NCBI RefSeq assembly: GCF_015223055.1
Contig: NZ_JADFBX010000002.1
Location: 62,001-126,000 of the forward strand
Length of the DNA: 64,000 nucleotides
Direction of reading: 5' to 3'
DNA from: Pedobacter sp. MC2016-24
GTDB taxonomy: Bacteria > Bacteroidota > Bacteroidia > Sphingobacteriales > Sphingobacteriaceae
How positions within the stretch are numbered: the stretch's first letter is position 1; every line of letters starts with the position of its first letter. Below are positions 35,652 to 43,482 of the stretch, one piece after another. The notes beneath the pieces were generated by a model. That model did not search any database. It was given only the letters and a program-made list of their open reading frames with translations, and was not told where the DNA came from. Both the position numbers and the translations under genes were made by a program.

Positions 35652-36230
35652 TTGAAATTTATAAAGAACAATACCCGTATTAAAGAGCAAGATGATCTTG
35701 CTTTGATTGCTGATTATAAAAATAGCGGCAACCTGGAGGTATTGGGTACGCTTTATAACCGGTACATGCACTTGGTATTTGGGGTTTGTCTGAATTATCT
35801 GAAGGATGAAGAGCAGAGCAAAGACGCGGTGATGCAGATTTTTGAAGAGCTGGTTGTTAAACTGCGGATTCATGAAGTGCAGAACTTTAAAAGCTGGTTG
35901 CATGTTTTAACCAGGAACCATTGCCTCATGGCGCTGCGCAAGGCTTCTAAAAATAATACCGTCTCCATTGATGATACTTTTGTGGAAAACACTGAATTTG
36001 TGCATCTTGATGTTGATGATACAAAAGAGCAAAAGCTTACTGTGATGGAAAAATGCATGGAGACCCTGCCTGAAGAACAACGTAAGAGTGTAGATTTGTT
36101 TTATTTACAGGAAAAATGTTATAAGGAAGTGGCAGACATTACGGGCTATGACATGCTTAAAGTCAAAAGCTATATCCAGAACGGAAAACGAAACCTGAAA
36201 ATTTGTATAGAAAAGAATAGTGGTGAATAA
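35652..36230 (+). CDS. ECF-type RNA polymerase sigma factor
   Basis: About 192 residues if started at TTG 35652 (then KFIKNNTRIKEQDDLALI). The frame also opens at TTG 35625, inside a promoter-like element, and no ATG is in frame nearby. Region 2 is LGTLYNRYMHLVFGVCLNYLKD with DAVMQIFEEL, and region 4 is LPEEQRKSVDLFYLQEKCYKEVADITGYD, quoted in part. The usual anti-sigma gene overlaps its 3' end by 8 nt. The start codon is the main uncertainty. Confidence 0.9.
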   Translation: MKFIKNNTRIKEQDDLALIADYKNSGNLEVLGTLYNRYMHLVFGVCLNYLKDEEQSKDAVMQIFEELVVKLRIHEVQNFKSWLHVLTRNHCLMALRKASKNNTVSIDDTFVENTEFVHLDVDDTKEQKLTVMEKCMETLPEEQRKSVDLFYLQEKCYKEVADITGYDMLKVKSYIQNGKRNLKICIEKNSGE

Positions 36231-37521
36231 AGATTGGTTAGATATAGATGTTTTAGAGGATTACCTCGACGGTAAGCTGGATGCTAAAACCATGAACAGG
36301 GTAGAGCGGGAAGCGCTTGAAGATCCTTTTGTGGCTGAAGCATTGGCAGGCCTCAGTGCATCTCCGAAACGGTCTCTGCAATCCATTTCGCTTTTGCAGA
36401 AACAATTACAAGATCGGATTGCCGAACAACGCAGCATTAAAAAAACTTCGGTGATCACCTGGCAGCGTTTAAGCATCGCGGCTACAGCAGCCGTTTTATT
36501 TGTTGCGGTCAGTATTGTTTTTTGGATGAAAGAAAATAACCGGCAGAAAGAGTTGGCAGCCTTACCTAAAAAAGTAGATGTAACAATTGCACAGAAATCC
36601 GGTGCTGATTTGCCTGCAACTGTTGCTGAGGCGCCGGCAATTGCGGCTGCTCCTGAAGCAGATCAGAAAGCAGATTTAGCCATTGAAAAGGCCGTTAAGG
36701 CAGCGAAAAGCAATCAATATGCAGTCCTTGATAAAAAGAAGACTGAGGTTAAATCTAAGGAAGCGTATACGGCGCAGCCACTGCAGGAAGTTGCGATTGT
36801 TGGCAATAAAGTTCAAGCCAAACGCAGTATAACGGGCTCTGTATCTGTAGTAATGGCGGCTCCTATGAATGAGTTAAGTGGAAGAGTGATCGCTAAAGAC
36901 GACGGTATGCCTTTAGTTGGTGCAGTAGTTAAGGTAGAAGGGACGCCATTTCAAACCGTTACAGATATCAATGGGAAATTTACCATCCATGCCGATACTA
37001 CGTTGAAAGCAGTTAAAATTAGTGCAAACATGATTGGTTTTAACCGTATGGAGTTGCTTGCTAAGGCAAACACTCCGGTTCAGATTTCCTTAAACCCTGC
37101 TGTCGGGCAGCTAAATGAAGTGGTGGTTACAGGGTATGGACTTGCTAAAAAAGAAATGTTGAAATCAAGAGCAGATACGGCTCCGGTTTTTGGCGCACTC
37201 GCTGGTCGCGTAGCGGGCACGGATATTCGGATCAGAGGGATGGCAACAACGCCAAAAATGGCATCTGAACCGGTAGGGGGCTGGGATAAACTTTTTGAAT
37301 ATATCCATGCAAACAATAGTTTTAAAGCCGAGCCCAAAATGGGAGTTTCTGTTGAACTTAGTTTCAAAATTGATAAAGAAGGAAAGCCAGTAAATATTGA
37401 AATTGTTAAAGGGGCGGCTGCTAAATATGAGGATGAGGCCATTCGCCTGATTCTAAATGGGCCTAAGTGGCAGCCACCTAAGAAAGCCCAAAGCCGGATC
37501 ACCTTTGCGATAGATTTCTAA
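36223..37521 (+). CDS. anti-sigma-like protein with CarboxypepD-reg and TonB C-terminal domains
   Basis: 432 residues from GTG 36223 (a GTG at 36220 is also possible). The acidic cytoplasmic N-terminus (DWLDIDVLEDYLDGKLD) resembles Bacteroidota anti-sigma factors. One membrane helix lies at about 82-104. The periplasmic part has a carboxypeptidase-regulatory-like domain (about 222-300) ending in LNEVVVTGYG, then a TonB C-terminal domain (about 355-432, ending KAQSRITFAIDF). I infer control of the overlapping sigma factor by an envelope or TonB-linked signal. The domain mix is unusual. Confidence 0.85.
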   Translation: MNKDWLDIDVLEDYLDGKLDAKTMNRVEREALEDPFVAEALAGLSASPKRSLQSISLLQKQLQDRIAEQRSIKKTSVITWQRLSIAATAAVLFVAVSIVFWMKENNRQKELAALPKKVDVTIAQKSGADLPATVAEAPAIAAAPEADQKADLAIEKAVKAAKSNQYAVLDKKKTEVKSKEAYTAQPLQEVAIVGNKVQAKRSITGSVSVVMAAPMNELSGRVIAKDDGMPLVGAVVKVEGTPFQTVTDINGKFTIHADTTLKAVKISANMIGFNRMELLAKANTPVQISLNPAVGQLNEVVVTGYGLAKKEMLKSRADTAPVFGALAGRVAGTDIRIRGMATTPKMASEPVGGWDKLFEYIHANNSFKAEPKMGVSVELSFKIDKEGKPVNIEIVKGAAAKYEDEAIRLILNGPKWQPPKKAQSRITFAIDF

Positions 37522-37535
37522 AGCAACAAATCGGC

Positions 37536-37575
37536 ACACAAAAAAGCCGCAGTTGAAGCTGCGGCTTTTTTGTGT
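37536..37575. terminator. bidirectional terminator between anti-sigma gene and PiT gene
   Basis: Perfect 17-bp stem (37536-37552 and 37559-37575) with loop TTGAAG; GC core flanked by A and T runs. It serves two convergent operons. Confidence 0.93.
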
Positions 37576-37586
37576 TTTATATTTTT

Positions 37587-38597
37587 CTAAAAGAATAAAT
37601 GGATAACGCCGTATACAATTCCCGCAAGGGTTGCCGATACTGGAATTGTTAATACCCAGGCCCAAAGTAAACTTACGGTAACTCCCCACCTAACTGCAGA
37701 TACCCTTTTCAGTAAACCAACCCCTACAATAGAGCCGGTAATGGTATGGGTCGTAGAAACCGGAATACCAAAGTGTTCGGTAATTCCAAGCGTTACAGCG
37801 CCCGCTGCTTCAGCAGCTACGCCCTCAAAAGCATTTACTTTAGTGATTTTAGAGCCCATTGTTTTTACGATTTTCCAGCCACCACTCATGGTGCCCAATG
37901 CAATCGCAGCATAACAAGAAATTGGAATCCATTCAGGCATGTGATCGCCTGTTTTTAATACATTTGAAGCTACCATGGCTACATAAATGATTCCCATAAC
38001 TTTTTGAGCATCATTACCACCATGCGTAAAACTTAGCGCAGCAGAAGAGATCAATTGCAGTCGTTTAAACCACTTTTCTGCTACCGAAGGTCTGGCATGT
38101 TTGGAGATGTGCAGGATAATAATCGAAATGATTACCGAGATAACCATACCTATAACAGGCGCCAGTACGATAAATGCAACCACCTTCAAAATAGGGGCGA
38201 TGTTGATGGCCGACATGATGCCTGCGCCCAATGTATAAGCTTTAGCCATACCCGCCCCTGCAAAACCACCAATTAAGGTATGCGATGAACTGGATGGAAT
38301 TCCAAACCACCAGGTGAATAAGTTCCAGGTGATGGCGGCGATCAAACCAGCCAGAATAACTTCCAGTGTAATGTAGTTTTCTACCACTGTTTTAGCAATG
38401 GTATTGGCTACTTTGTGATCGGTAAAATAGAAATACGCAGCGAAATTAAATACCGCTGCCCATAGTACTGCCTGAAAAGGAGACAATACTTTTGTGGATA
38501 CGATCGTTGCAATTGAGTTCGCAGCATCGTGAAAGCCGTTTATATAATCGAAGGCTATGGCCAGAACAATTACAACAACCAATAAGGTAGTTACCAT
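37587..38597 (-). CDS. PiT-family inorganic phosphate transporter
   Basis: 336-residue membrane protein with about 9-10 helices. The two PiT signatures are visible: YINGFHDAANSIAT near residue 20 and FTHGGNDAQKVMGI near residue 195. It is low-affinity phosphate permease, usually driven by protons or sodium. It lies 12 bp downstream of a DUF47 protein, the common regulatory partner of PiT transporters. The operon is preceded by Pho-box-like repeats. Confidence 0.95.
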   Translation of the reverse strand: MVTTLLVVVIVLAIAFDYINGFHDAANSIATIVSTKVLSPFQAVLWAAVFNFAAYFYFTDHKVANTIAKTVVENYITLEVILAGLIAAITWNLFTWWFGIPSSSSHTLIGGFAGAGMAKAYTLGAGIMSAINIAPILKVVAFIVLAPVIGMVISVIISIIILHISKHARPSVAEKWFKRLQLISSAALSFTHGGNDAQKVMGIIYVAMVASNVLKTGDHMPEWIPISCYAAIALGTMSGGWKIVKTMGSKITKVNAFEGVAAEAAGAVTLGITEHFGIPVSTTHTITGSIVGVGLLKRVSAVRWGVTVSLLWAWVLTIPVSATLAGIVYGVIHLFF

Positions 38598-38609
38598 TTT
38601 GTTTATTTT

Positions 38610-39251
38610 TTATGCGTTCTTTACCAAAATAGATTCCAGCACGTTGGCCGCATCTTCACATTTGTCTGTAGCCATTTCTAAGGTCTGCAGCACTTCTTTT
38701 TGTTTAATCAGTTCAATCGCATTGGTCTCGAATTCAAATAAACGGGCAATGGCCAGGTTACATACGTAATCAGCCTGATTTTCTCCGCTATTGATCCGTA
38801 CACAAGCGTCAGCAATTACCCTGATATTTTTAAAGCTTCTCAGTTCTTTAATTGCTTTTTCCAAATCTGTACACATTTCAACCAGCAACTCTGCCAGTTT
38901 GATCATGGCATCACCAATCACCGTAATGTTGTACAATTCAATATTGCTTGCCGACGCATGGATATAATCCGCAATGTCATCCACAGCACTAGCTAGCGCG
39001 TGAATATCTTCACGGTCAAATGGCGTAATGAAATTCTTACTTAATTCAAGGAAGATGGAGTGCGTAATGTCATCACCAACGTGTTCCAAACGCTCTACTT
39101 CTTTAATGTGTTCCTTCCTTTTTTCCAGGTCAGTTGCACTTAGTGCAAGCAGAAGCGCCTGAGAAATCTTTAATACATTACTTCCAGCCTGTTCAAACAG
39201 GGGTTGGAATTTTTTGTCTTTTGGAGTAAAGAACTTAAAAATGCTGTTCAT
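38610..39251 (-). CDS. DUF47 (PhoU-like) phosphate-transport accessory protein
   Basis: 213-residue all-helical protein of the DUF47/PhoU-like family: HIKEVERLEHVGDDITHSIF and SAVDDIADYIHASASNIELY carry the acidic metal-binding E/DxxxD pattern. Such proteins tune the neighbouring PiT transporter. The gene is 12 bp ahead of PiT and 87 bp after the PhoR-like kinase, with its own -7 element. Confidence 0.94.
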   Translation of the reverse strand: MNSIFKFFTPKDKKFQPLFEQAGSNVLKISQALLLALSATDLEKRKEHIKEVERLEHVGDDITHSIFLELSKNFITPFDREDIHALASAVDDIADYIHASASNIELYNITVIGDAMIKLAELLVEMCTDLEKAIKELRSFKNIRVIADACVRINSGENQADYVCNLAIARLFEFETNAIELIKQKEVLQTLEMATDKCEDAANVLESILVKNA

Positions 39252-39270
39252 ATTAGTTTAAAATATGATA

Positions 39271-39278
39271 CAAAAGTA
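39271..39278 (-). promoter_or_regulatory. -7 promoter element of the DUF47-PiT operon
   Basis: CAAAAGTA on the plus strand reads TACTTTTG on the minus strand, ending 19 nt before the DUF47 ATG. Direct repeats occupy the expected -33 region just upstream. Confidence 0.55.
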
Positions 39279-39281
39279 TGA

Positions 39282-39317
39282 GTGTAATGTTAAGTTAATG
39301 TTAAGTGTTAAGTTAAA
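39282..39317 (-). promoter_or_regulatory. TTAAC direct repeats, possible Pho box
   Basis: On the minus strand TTAACA occurs at 39311-39306, 39304-39299 and 39293-39288. The last two are 11 bp apart, one helical turn, and TTAACT copies lie between and beside them. TTAACA repeats at 11-bp spacing are the Bacillus PhoP-box pattern. They overlap the position of a -33 box, where an activator would bind. Use by this organism's regulator is inference. Confidence 0.5.
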
Positions 39318-39338
39318 TGTGAAAAAACTACATTGCTG

Positions 39339-40367
39339 TTAACCAGCTTTTTCCAGTGTGAATGCAAAAGTAGTACCGATCTGCAGGGTACTACGTACCG
39401 AAATGATCTGTTGATGGGCTTCCAGGATATGTTTCACAATTGCCAGGCCCAATCCGGTGCCACCTTCCTGTCTGGACCGGTGAGAATCGATGCGGTAAAA
39501 ACGCTCAAATAAACGGGCCAGGTGCTTCTCATCAATACCAATGCCATCATCTGTGACCTCAATCAGGTACTGATCATGTAATTCAAATATCTTGATGGCA
39601 GTTGATCCGCCATGTTCTTTACCGTATTTCAATGAGTTTTGCACCAGGTTAATCAATACCTGCCTGATTTTTTCCCGATCGGCATTGACAAAGGCCGGGT
39701 GTGTATATTTGTCTTTAAATGAAAGCTTAATGTGTCGTGTGCGGGCCTTATCTTCCAATACATCCATCACTTCCTTAGCCAACAGTACAAAGTCGAATTT
39801 TTCGTAATTAATTGGAATGTCGCCGCTTTCCAGCTTGGAAATTGAATCCAGATCGGTTATCAGGTAGCTCAGACGTTCTACGTTTTGTTCTGCCTTTTTC
39901 AGAAATTTAGTCGCCATTTCCGGATCATCCGTCAGGCAATCCTGCAGGGTCTCGATATAGCCCTGAATGGCAAACAATGGTGTTTTAAATTCGTGAGATA
40001 CATTGGAAAGAAATTCACGCCTAAATTGCTCCTGCTTTTTCAGTACATCAATCTCCCTTTTTTTTGCGCCTGCCCACTCTTTCACTTCATGTTCCACATC
40101 ATTAATTGGATCAGAACTCACATACTCACCCAAAGCATCTTTTAAATCTTTACCCAATTTCAAGTTGTGTATCAACTTGTAAATCAGCACAATTTTAGAA
40201 TAAATGTATTTCTCCAGCAGGTAATAAAAAACAATAAAACTGGTGATAAATGTGACGCCGAAAGATACCAGCATAAAATACCAGCTTTGCTGGAAATAAA
40301 AGTTAACCAGACCTATGGACAGGCCTACTGCAAATGCAGCTATCAATACCAAAACACTTAATTTCAT
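39339..40367 (-). CDS. sensor histidine kinase, PhoR-like
   Basis: 342-residue kinase with two N-terminal membrane helices (about residues 3-25 and 30-48) and almost no periplasmic loop. A linker, the HisKA domain with phospho-acceptor His in FLSNVSHEFKTPLFA (about 127), and an ATPase domain follow: NLVQNSLKYG (N box), VTDDGIGID (G1), GGTGLGLAIVKH (G2). The lack of a sensory loop, and the phosphate genes directly downstream, fit PhoR-type kinases. No response regulator is adjacent. Confidence 0.9.
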   Translation of the reverse strand: MKLSVLVLIAAFAVGLSIGLVNFYFQQSWYFMLVSFGVTFITSFIVFYYLLEKYIYSKIVLIYKLIHNLKLGKDLKDALGEYVSSDPINDVEHEVKEWAGAKKREIDVLKKQEQFRREFLSNVSHEFKTPLFAIQGYIETLQDCLTDDPEMATKFLKKAEQNVERLSYLITDLDSISKLESGDIPINYEKFDFVLLAKEVMDVLEDKARTRHIKLSFKDKYTHPAFVNADREKIRQVLINLVQNSLKYGKEHGGSTAIKIFELHDQYLIEVTDDGIGIDEKHLARLFERFYRIDSHRSRQEGGTGLGLAIVKHILEAHQQIISVRSTLQIGTTFAFTLEKAG

Positions 40368-40434
40368 GCCACTACTATTTACTTCAATTCTAAGCTAAAG
40401 AACACGGATATGCAAGTAAATGACCAGATAAATT

Positions 40435-41199
40435 TTACAGTACTTTTTTCTCTGTCAGATATTTCCAATAACGTTTGGGTACATGCTGAACATGAAGCTT
40501 TGTATTTTTACGTGCCGCGATATTGGTGCTCTTAAAATAGTCGTTCCAAAGCAGGGCATATAAGCCCTCTTTTTCTGACAGTTGCTCTCTTGCCGGTTTG
40601 GATAATGTCCTTTCTTCTTCCAGGCTGAAATGTATTTCGCTTACCGCTTCCAGGTCATAGAAAAGACCGTAGTGCCGCTTTAAATCATAAATAATCCATT
40701 TTTGATCCGCATACCTGTTTTTAAAATGGCTCATGATCAAAGGTAAAACATTAAAGTCAGGGTCTATTCCACAATAAAACAGGTCATCTGAAGTCTGCTG
40801 AAAGCGAATGAAGGCTTCCATTCTGTGTTTTTCCCGTTCTACTTTTTTAGCGGTTTGGGCCAGCTTCAATACATGAGGATTTCCATAATTGTGCTCCGCA
40901 CCTGGTAAACTGGAAAAAATATAACAGGCAAATTCAAAAAGCGTCACATAGGCTTCGGCTGTTTCAGCCAGAAAGGTGCAGTAAAAACGCCTCAACCAGC
41001 CTTTGTCTAGTTTTTGTCCAAGACCTTTCCATACCCGGTCTGCATTGCTCGGGTCATTATACACCGTATGCACCGCATTAAAGGCCTCAGGCTGATAATA
41101 TTTAAGGACTTTCAATGAAACTTTTCCCGGCTTGCGTTCAAACCAGTCAAATACAGCACAAAGTAGGCTCTCTAAACTTCCATCAATTAAATAAACCAT
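40435..41199 (-). CDS. DUF4130 / TIGR03915 DNA-metabolism protein
   Basis: 254-residue protein matching the TIGR03915 family (probable DNA metabolism protein, DUF4130): MVYLIDGSLESLLCAVFDWFERK at the start (quoted in part elsewhere), FIRFQQTSDDLFYCGIDPDFNVLP and YRHYGLFYDLE-type segments in the middle. In many genomes this family sits beside a radical-SAM partner or is fused to a uracil-DNA-glycosylase-like domain. Here it begins 3 bp after the radical-SAM stop, so the two are translated from one message. Biochemical role not established. Confidence 0.85.
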   Translation of the reverse strand: MVYLIDGSLESLLCAVFDWFERKPGKVSLKVLKYYQPEAFNAVHTVYNDPSNADRVWKGLGQKLDKGWLRRFYCTFLAETAEAYVTLFEFACYIFSSLPGAEHNYGNPHVLKLAQTAKKVEREKHRMEAFIRFQQTSDDLFYCGIDPDFNVLPLIMSHFKNRYADQKWIIYDLKRHYGLFYDLEAVSEIHFSLEEERTLSKPAREQLSEKEGLYALLWNDYFKSTNIAARKNTKLHVQHVPKRYWKYLTEKKVL

Positions 41200-41202
41200 G
41201 CT

Positions 41203-42459
41203 TTAGAATAAAATCAATTGCTGGGTATCGTGCTTCAGATATTTGCTTTGACTTTCAGCCATGATGAATGATTTGATTTGCGTACCCTGATAATCTTTAA
41301 GCTGGTATGGAGAATCTGCACACTTGATGAAATGACGCGCCCTGTTGTAGGCAACACCAATTTTTTTAAGCTGATCTATCCTGAGTTTTCCAAATTGACG
41401 TGCCTGTACAATTTTTTTAGCCGAACTTACGCCAATCCCAGGAATGCGGAGGATCATTTTATAAGCAGCTACGTTAATATCTACAGGGAAAAACTGCAGG
41501 TTACGCAGGGCCCAACTTAATTTAGGATCAATGTCAATATCCAAATGCGGATTAATGTCGTTGAGTAATTCATTGACGTGAAATCCATAAAATCGCATCA
41601 GCCAGTCGGTTTGGTAAAGTCTGTTTTCCCGGATCAGTGGTGGCTGAGATCCCAGGAGTGGCAGACGATTGTCGTTGCTGATTGGAATATAGCCTGAATA
41701 GTAAACCCGCTTAAGTGAAAAGTTCCGGTAAAAAGTATCTGCGGTCTGCATAATGTCTTTATCGGTCTCAGGTGTAGCGCCAATTACCATTTGTGTACTC
41801 TGGCCAGCGGGCACAAATTTAGGGACATTCCGGATCAATTTTTTGTCTGCTTTAAATTGCACAATCTGATTCTGGACCAGGCCTAGCGGCTGGATGACGT
41901 CCTGATGGCTCTTATCCGGGGCCAGCAGTTTTAAGCCGCTTTCCGTGGGCATCTCCAGGTTGATGCTCATCCTGTCCGCATACATACCTGCCTCCGTAAT
42001 CAATTCATCACTTGCTCCCGGAATGGTTTTTAAATGGATATAACCATTAAACCGCTCTTCCAAACGCAGTTTCTTTACCACTTTCAATAAACGCTCCATG
42101 GTGAAGTCGGCATTTTTGAAAATCCCCGAACTTAAAAACAAACCTTCTATATAATTTCGGCGATAAAAGTTCATGGTTAATGAAACCACTTCTTCCACGG
42201 TAAAAGCAGCCCTTTCAATATCATTGCTCTTCCTGGATACACAATAAGCACAGTCGAAAATGCAATGATTGGTGAGTAGAATTTTAAGCAAAGAAACGCA
42301 GCGACCGTCCTCGGTATAAGTGTGACAAATTCCCGAGGCATGACTGTCACCTAATCCTTTGTTGTCATTTTTCCTGGTACCGCCGCTTGATGAGCAGGAT
42401 ACATCATACTTGGCCGCATCAGCTAGTATATTTAGTTTCTCCCTAATTCTTTCAGACAT
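41203..42459 (-). CDS. putative DNA modification/repair radical SAM protein
   Basis: 418-residue member of the TIGR03916 family, distantly like spore photoproduct lyase. The [4Fe-4S] motif CIFDCAYC (CxxxCxxC) is at about residue 71-78. The C-terminal part has a helix-hairpin-helix DNA-binding element (IPGIGVSSAKKIVQAR). Its partner TIGR03915 gene follows by 3 bp. A -7 element and a short dyad precede it. Repair of a DNA lesion by radical chemistry is the usual proposal for the pair but remains untested. Confidence 0.88.
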   Translation of the reverse strand: MSERIREKLNILADAAKYDVSCSSSGGTRKNDNKGLGDSHASGICHTYTEDGRCVSLLKILLTNHCIFDCAYCVSRKSNDIERAAFTVEEVVSLTMNFYRRNYIEGLFLSSGIFKNADFTMERLLKVVKKLRLEERFNGYIHLKTIPGASDELITEAGMYADRMSINLEMPTESGLKLLAPDKSHQDVIQPLGLVQNQIVQFKADKKLIRNVPKFVPAGQSTQMVIGATPETDKDIMQTADTFYRNFSLKRVYYSGYIPISNDNRLPLLGSQPPLIRENRLYQTDWLMRFYGFHVNELLNDINPHLDIDIDPKLSWALRNLQFFPVDINVAAYKMILRIPGIGVSSAKKIVQARQFGKLRIDQLKKIGVAYNRARHFIKCADSPYQLKDYQGTQIKSFIMAESQSKYLKHDTQQLILF

Positions 42460-42485
42460 TCCTCAGCTATATTATTAATACAACT

Positions 42486-42493
42486 CAAAAATA
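42486..42493 (-). promoter_or_regulatory. -7 promoter element of the radical-SAM operon
   Basis: CAAAAATA on the plus strand reads TATTTTTG on the minus strand, 26 nt before the ATG at 42459. Confidence 0.5.
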
Positions 42494-42507
42494 CTAAAAA
42501 AATTAGT
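42493..42507. promoter_or_regulatory. ACTAA-N5-TTAGT dyad upstream of the radical-SAM operon
   Basis: ACTAA (42493-42497) and TTAGT (42503-42507) form an exact 5-bp-arm dyad immediately upstream of the -7 element, where a repressor would block transcription. Short arms make chance possible. Confidence 0.35.
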
Positions 42508-42532
42508 AATACGCTATGCTAAAATTTTAAAT

Positions 42533-43177
42533 TTACATTCCTTCCCATTCCTGGTAAAAATGATCCAGATAAAGCAACATAAAGTTATGCCGCTGTTCGG
42601 CCATTTTACTGCCTTCAGTGGTTTTCATTAAATCTTTCAGCAAAAATAGTTTTTCGTAAAAGTGGTTAATGGTGGGCGCAGTCGTATTTTTATACTCCTC
42701 TTTAGTCATTTGAAGCTGCGGCTTTATTGCCGGATCATACAATACCCGGTTTTTATAACCGCCATAGGTAAAAGCCCGGGCAATACCAATGGCACCAATT
42801 GCATCAAGGCGGTCTGCATCCTGAACAATATCTAATTCTTTAGACTGAAAAGTAAGTGTCCCCAGACTCGCTTTGAAACTTAAATTCTTAATGATGAGTT
42901 GTACTTGCTCAATAACCGTAGGTTCAAGGTTTAGCTGATGCAAAAACTCACCTGCGATCCTTGGCCCGATTTCTTCATCGCCACCATTAAATTTGCTATC
43001 TGCAATGTCGTGCAACAGGGCAGCCAATGAAACGATCAGTAAGTCGCCCTGCTCAACCTCATTTATTTTTAAAGCTGTCTTGTACACCCGTTCGATATGG
43101 AACCAATCGTGTCCGGCTTCTGCATCGGCTAATGTTCTTTTAACAAATTGAATGGTTTGCTCAACAATTGGATTCAT
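42533..43177 (-). CDS. HD-domain phosphohydrolase
   Basis: 214-residue protein with HD-domain metal ligands: H in GHDWFHIERV, HD in LAALLHDIADSKF, and D in QDADRLDAIGAIGIARAF. This is the YedJ-like group of small HD hydrolases that act on nucleotides or other phosphates. Its ATG overlaps the XRE regulator stop by 4 nt (ATGA), so expression is coupled and placed under the XRE protein's control. The substrate is unknown. Confidence 0.9.
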   Translation of the reverse strand: MNPIVEQTIQFVKRTLADAEAGHDWFHIERVYKTALKINEVEQGDLLIVSLAALLHDIADSKFNGGDEEIGPRIAGEFLHQLNLEPTVIEQVQLIIKNLSFKASLGTLTFQSKELDIVQDADRLDAIGAIGIARAFTYGGYKNRVLYDPAIKPQLQMTKEEYKNTTAPTINHFYEKLFLLKDLMKTTEGSKMAEQRHNFMLLYLDHFYQEWEGM

Positions 43178-43395
43178 GATGATAATAATTCTGTCACGTC
43201 TACATCCAAAGCCCTGGTGATCTGAAAAAGCCTGTAAACTGTAATCTGGCTGTAGCCCAATTCAATTTTACTATAAGCATTTTGTGAGATGCCAAGTTTC
43301 CCTGCCAGGTATTCCTGTGTCAATCGTTTGGATTCCCTGGTTTTTCTGATGTTTTCGGTAACCTTTTTAGTCTTTAAATCTAGCAAATCGTCCAT
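43174..43395 (-). CDS. XRE-family helix-turn-helix regulator
   Basis: 73-residue protein that is almost entirely a Cro/CI-type HTH (about 13-68: TRESKRLTQEYLAGKLGISQ, then YSKIELGYSQ). The strong recognition-helix pattern supports DNA binding. Its gene is followed by the HD hydrolase with a 4-nt overlap. A 27-bp near-perfect palindrome, 20 bp upstream of its ATG, is the likely operator. Confidence 0.9.
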   Translation of the reverse strand: MDDLLDLKTKKVTENIRKTRESKRLTQEYLAGKLGISQNAYSKIELGYSQITVYRLFQITRALDVDVTELLSS

Positions 43396-43415
43396 AGTCT
43401 TTTACGCAATAAGGT

Positions 43416-43442
43416 TATTTATAGTTTAATAAACGATAAATA
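43416..43442. promoter_or_regulatory. 27-bp near-perfect palindrome, probable XRE operator
   Basis: Half-sites TATTTATAGTTTA (43416-43428) and TAAACGATAAATA (43430-43442) are complementary at 12 of 13 positions around A43429. The size and single-base centre suit a Cro-like dimer. It lies just upstream of the XRE start at 43395. Confidence 0.65.
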
Positions 43443-43482
43443 TGCCGCTAAGGTTTTCGAATATGGTAAGATTGCTTATCTG

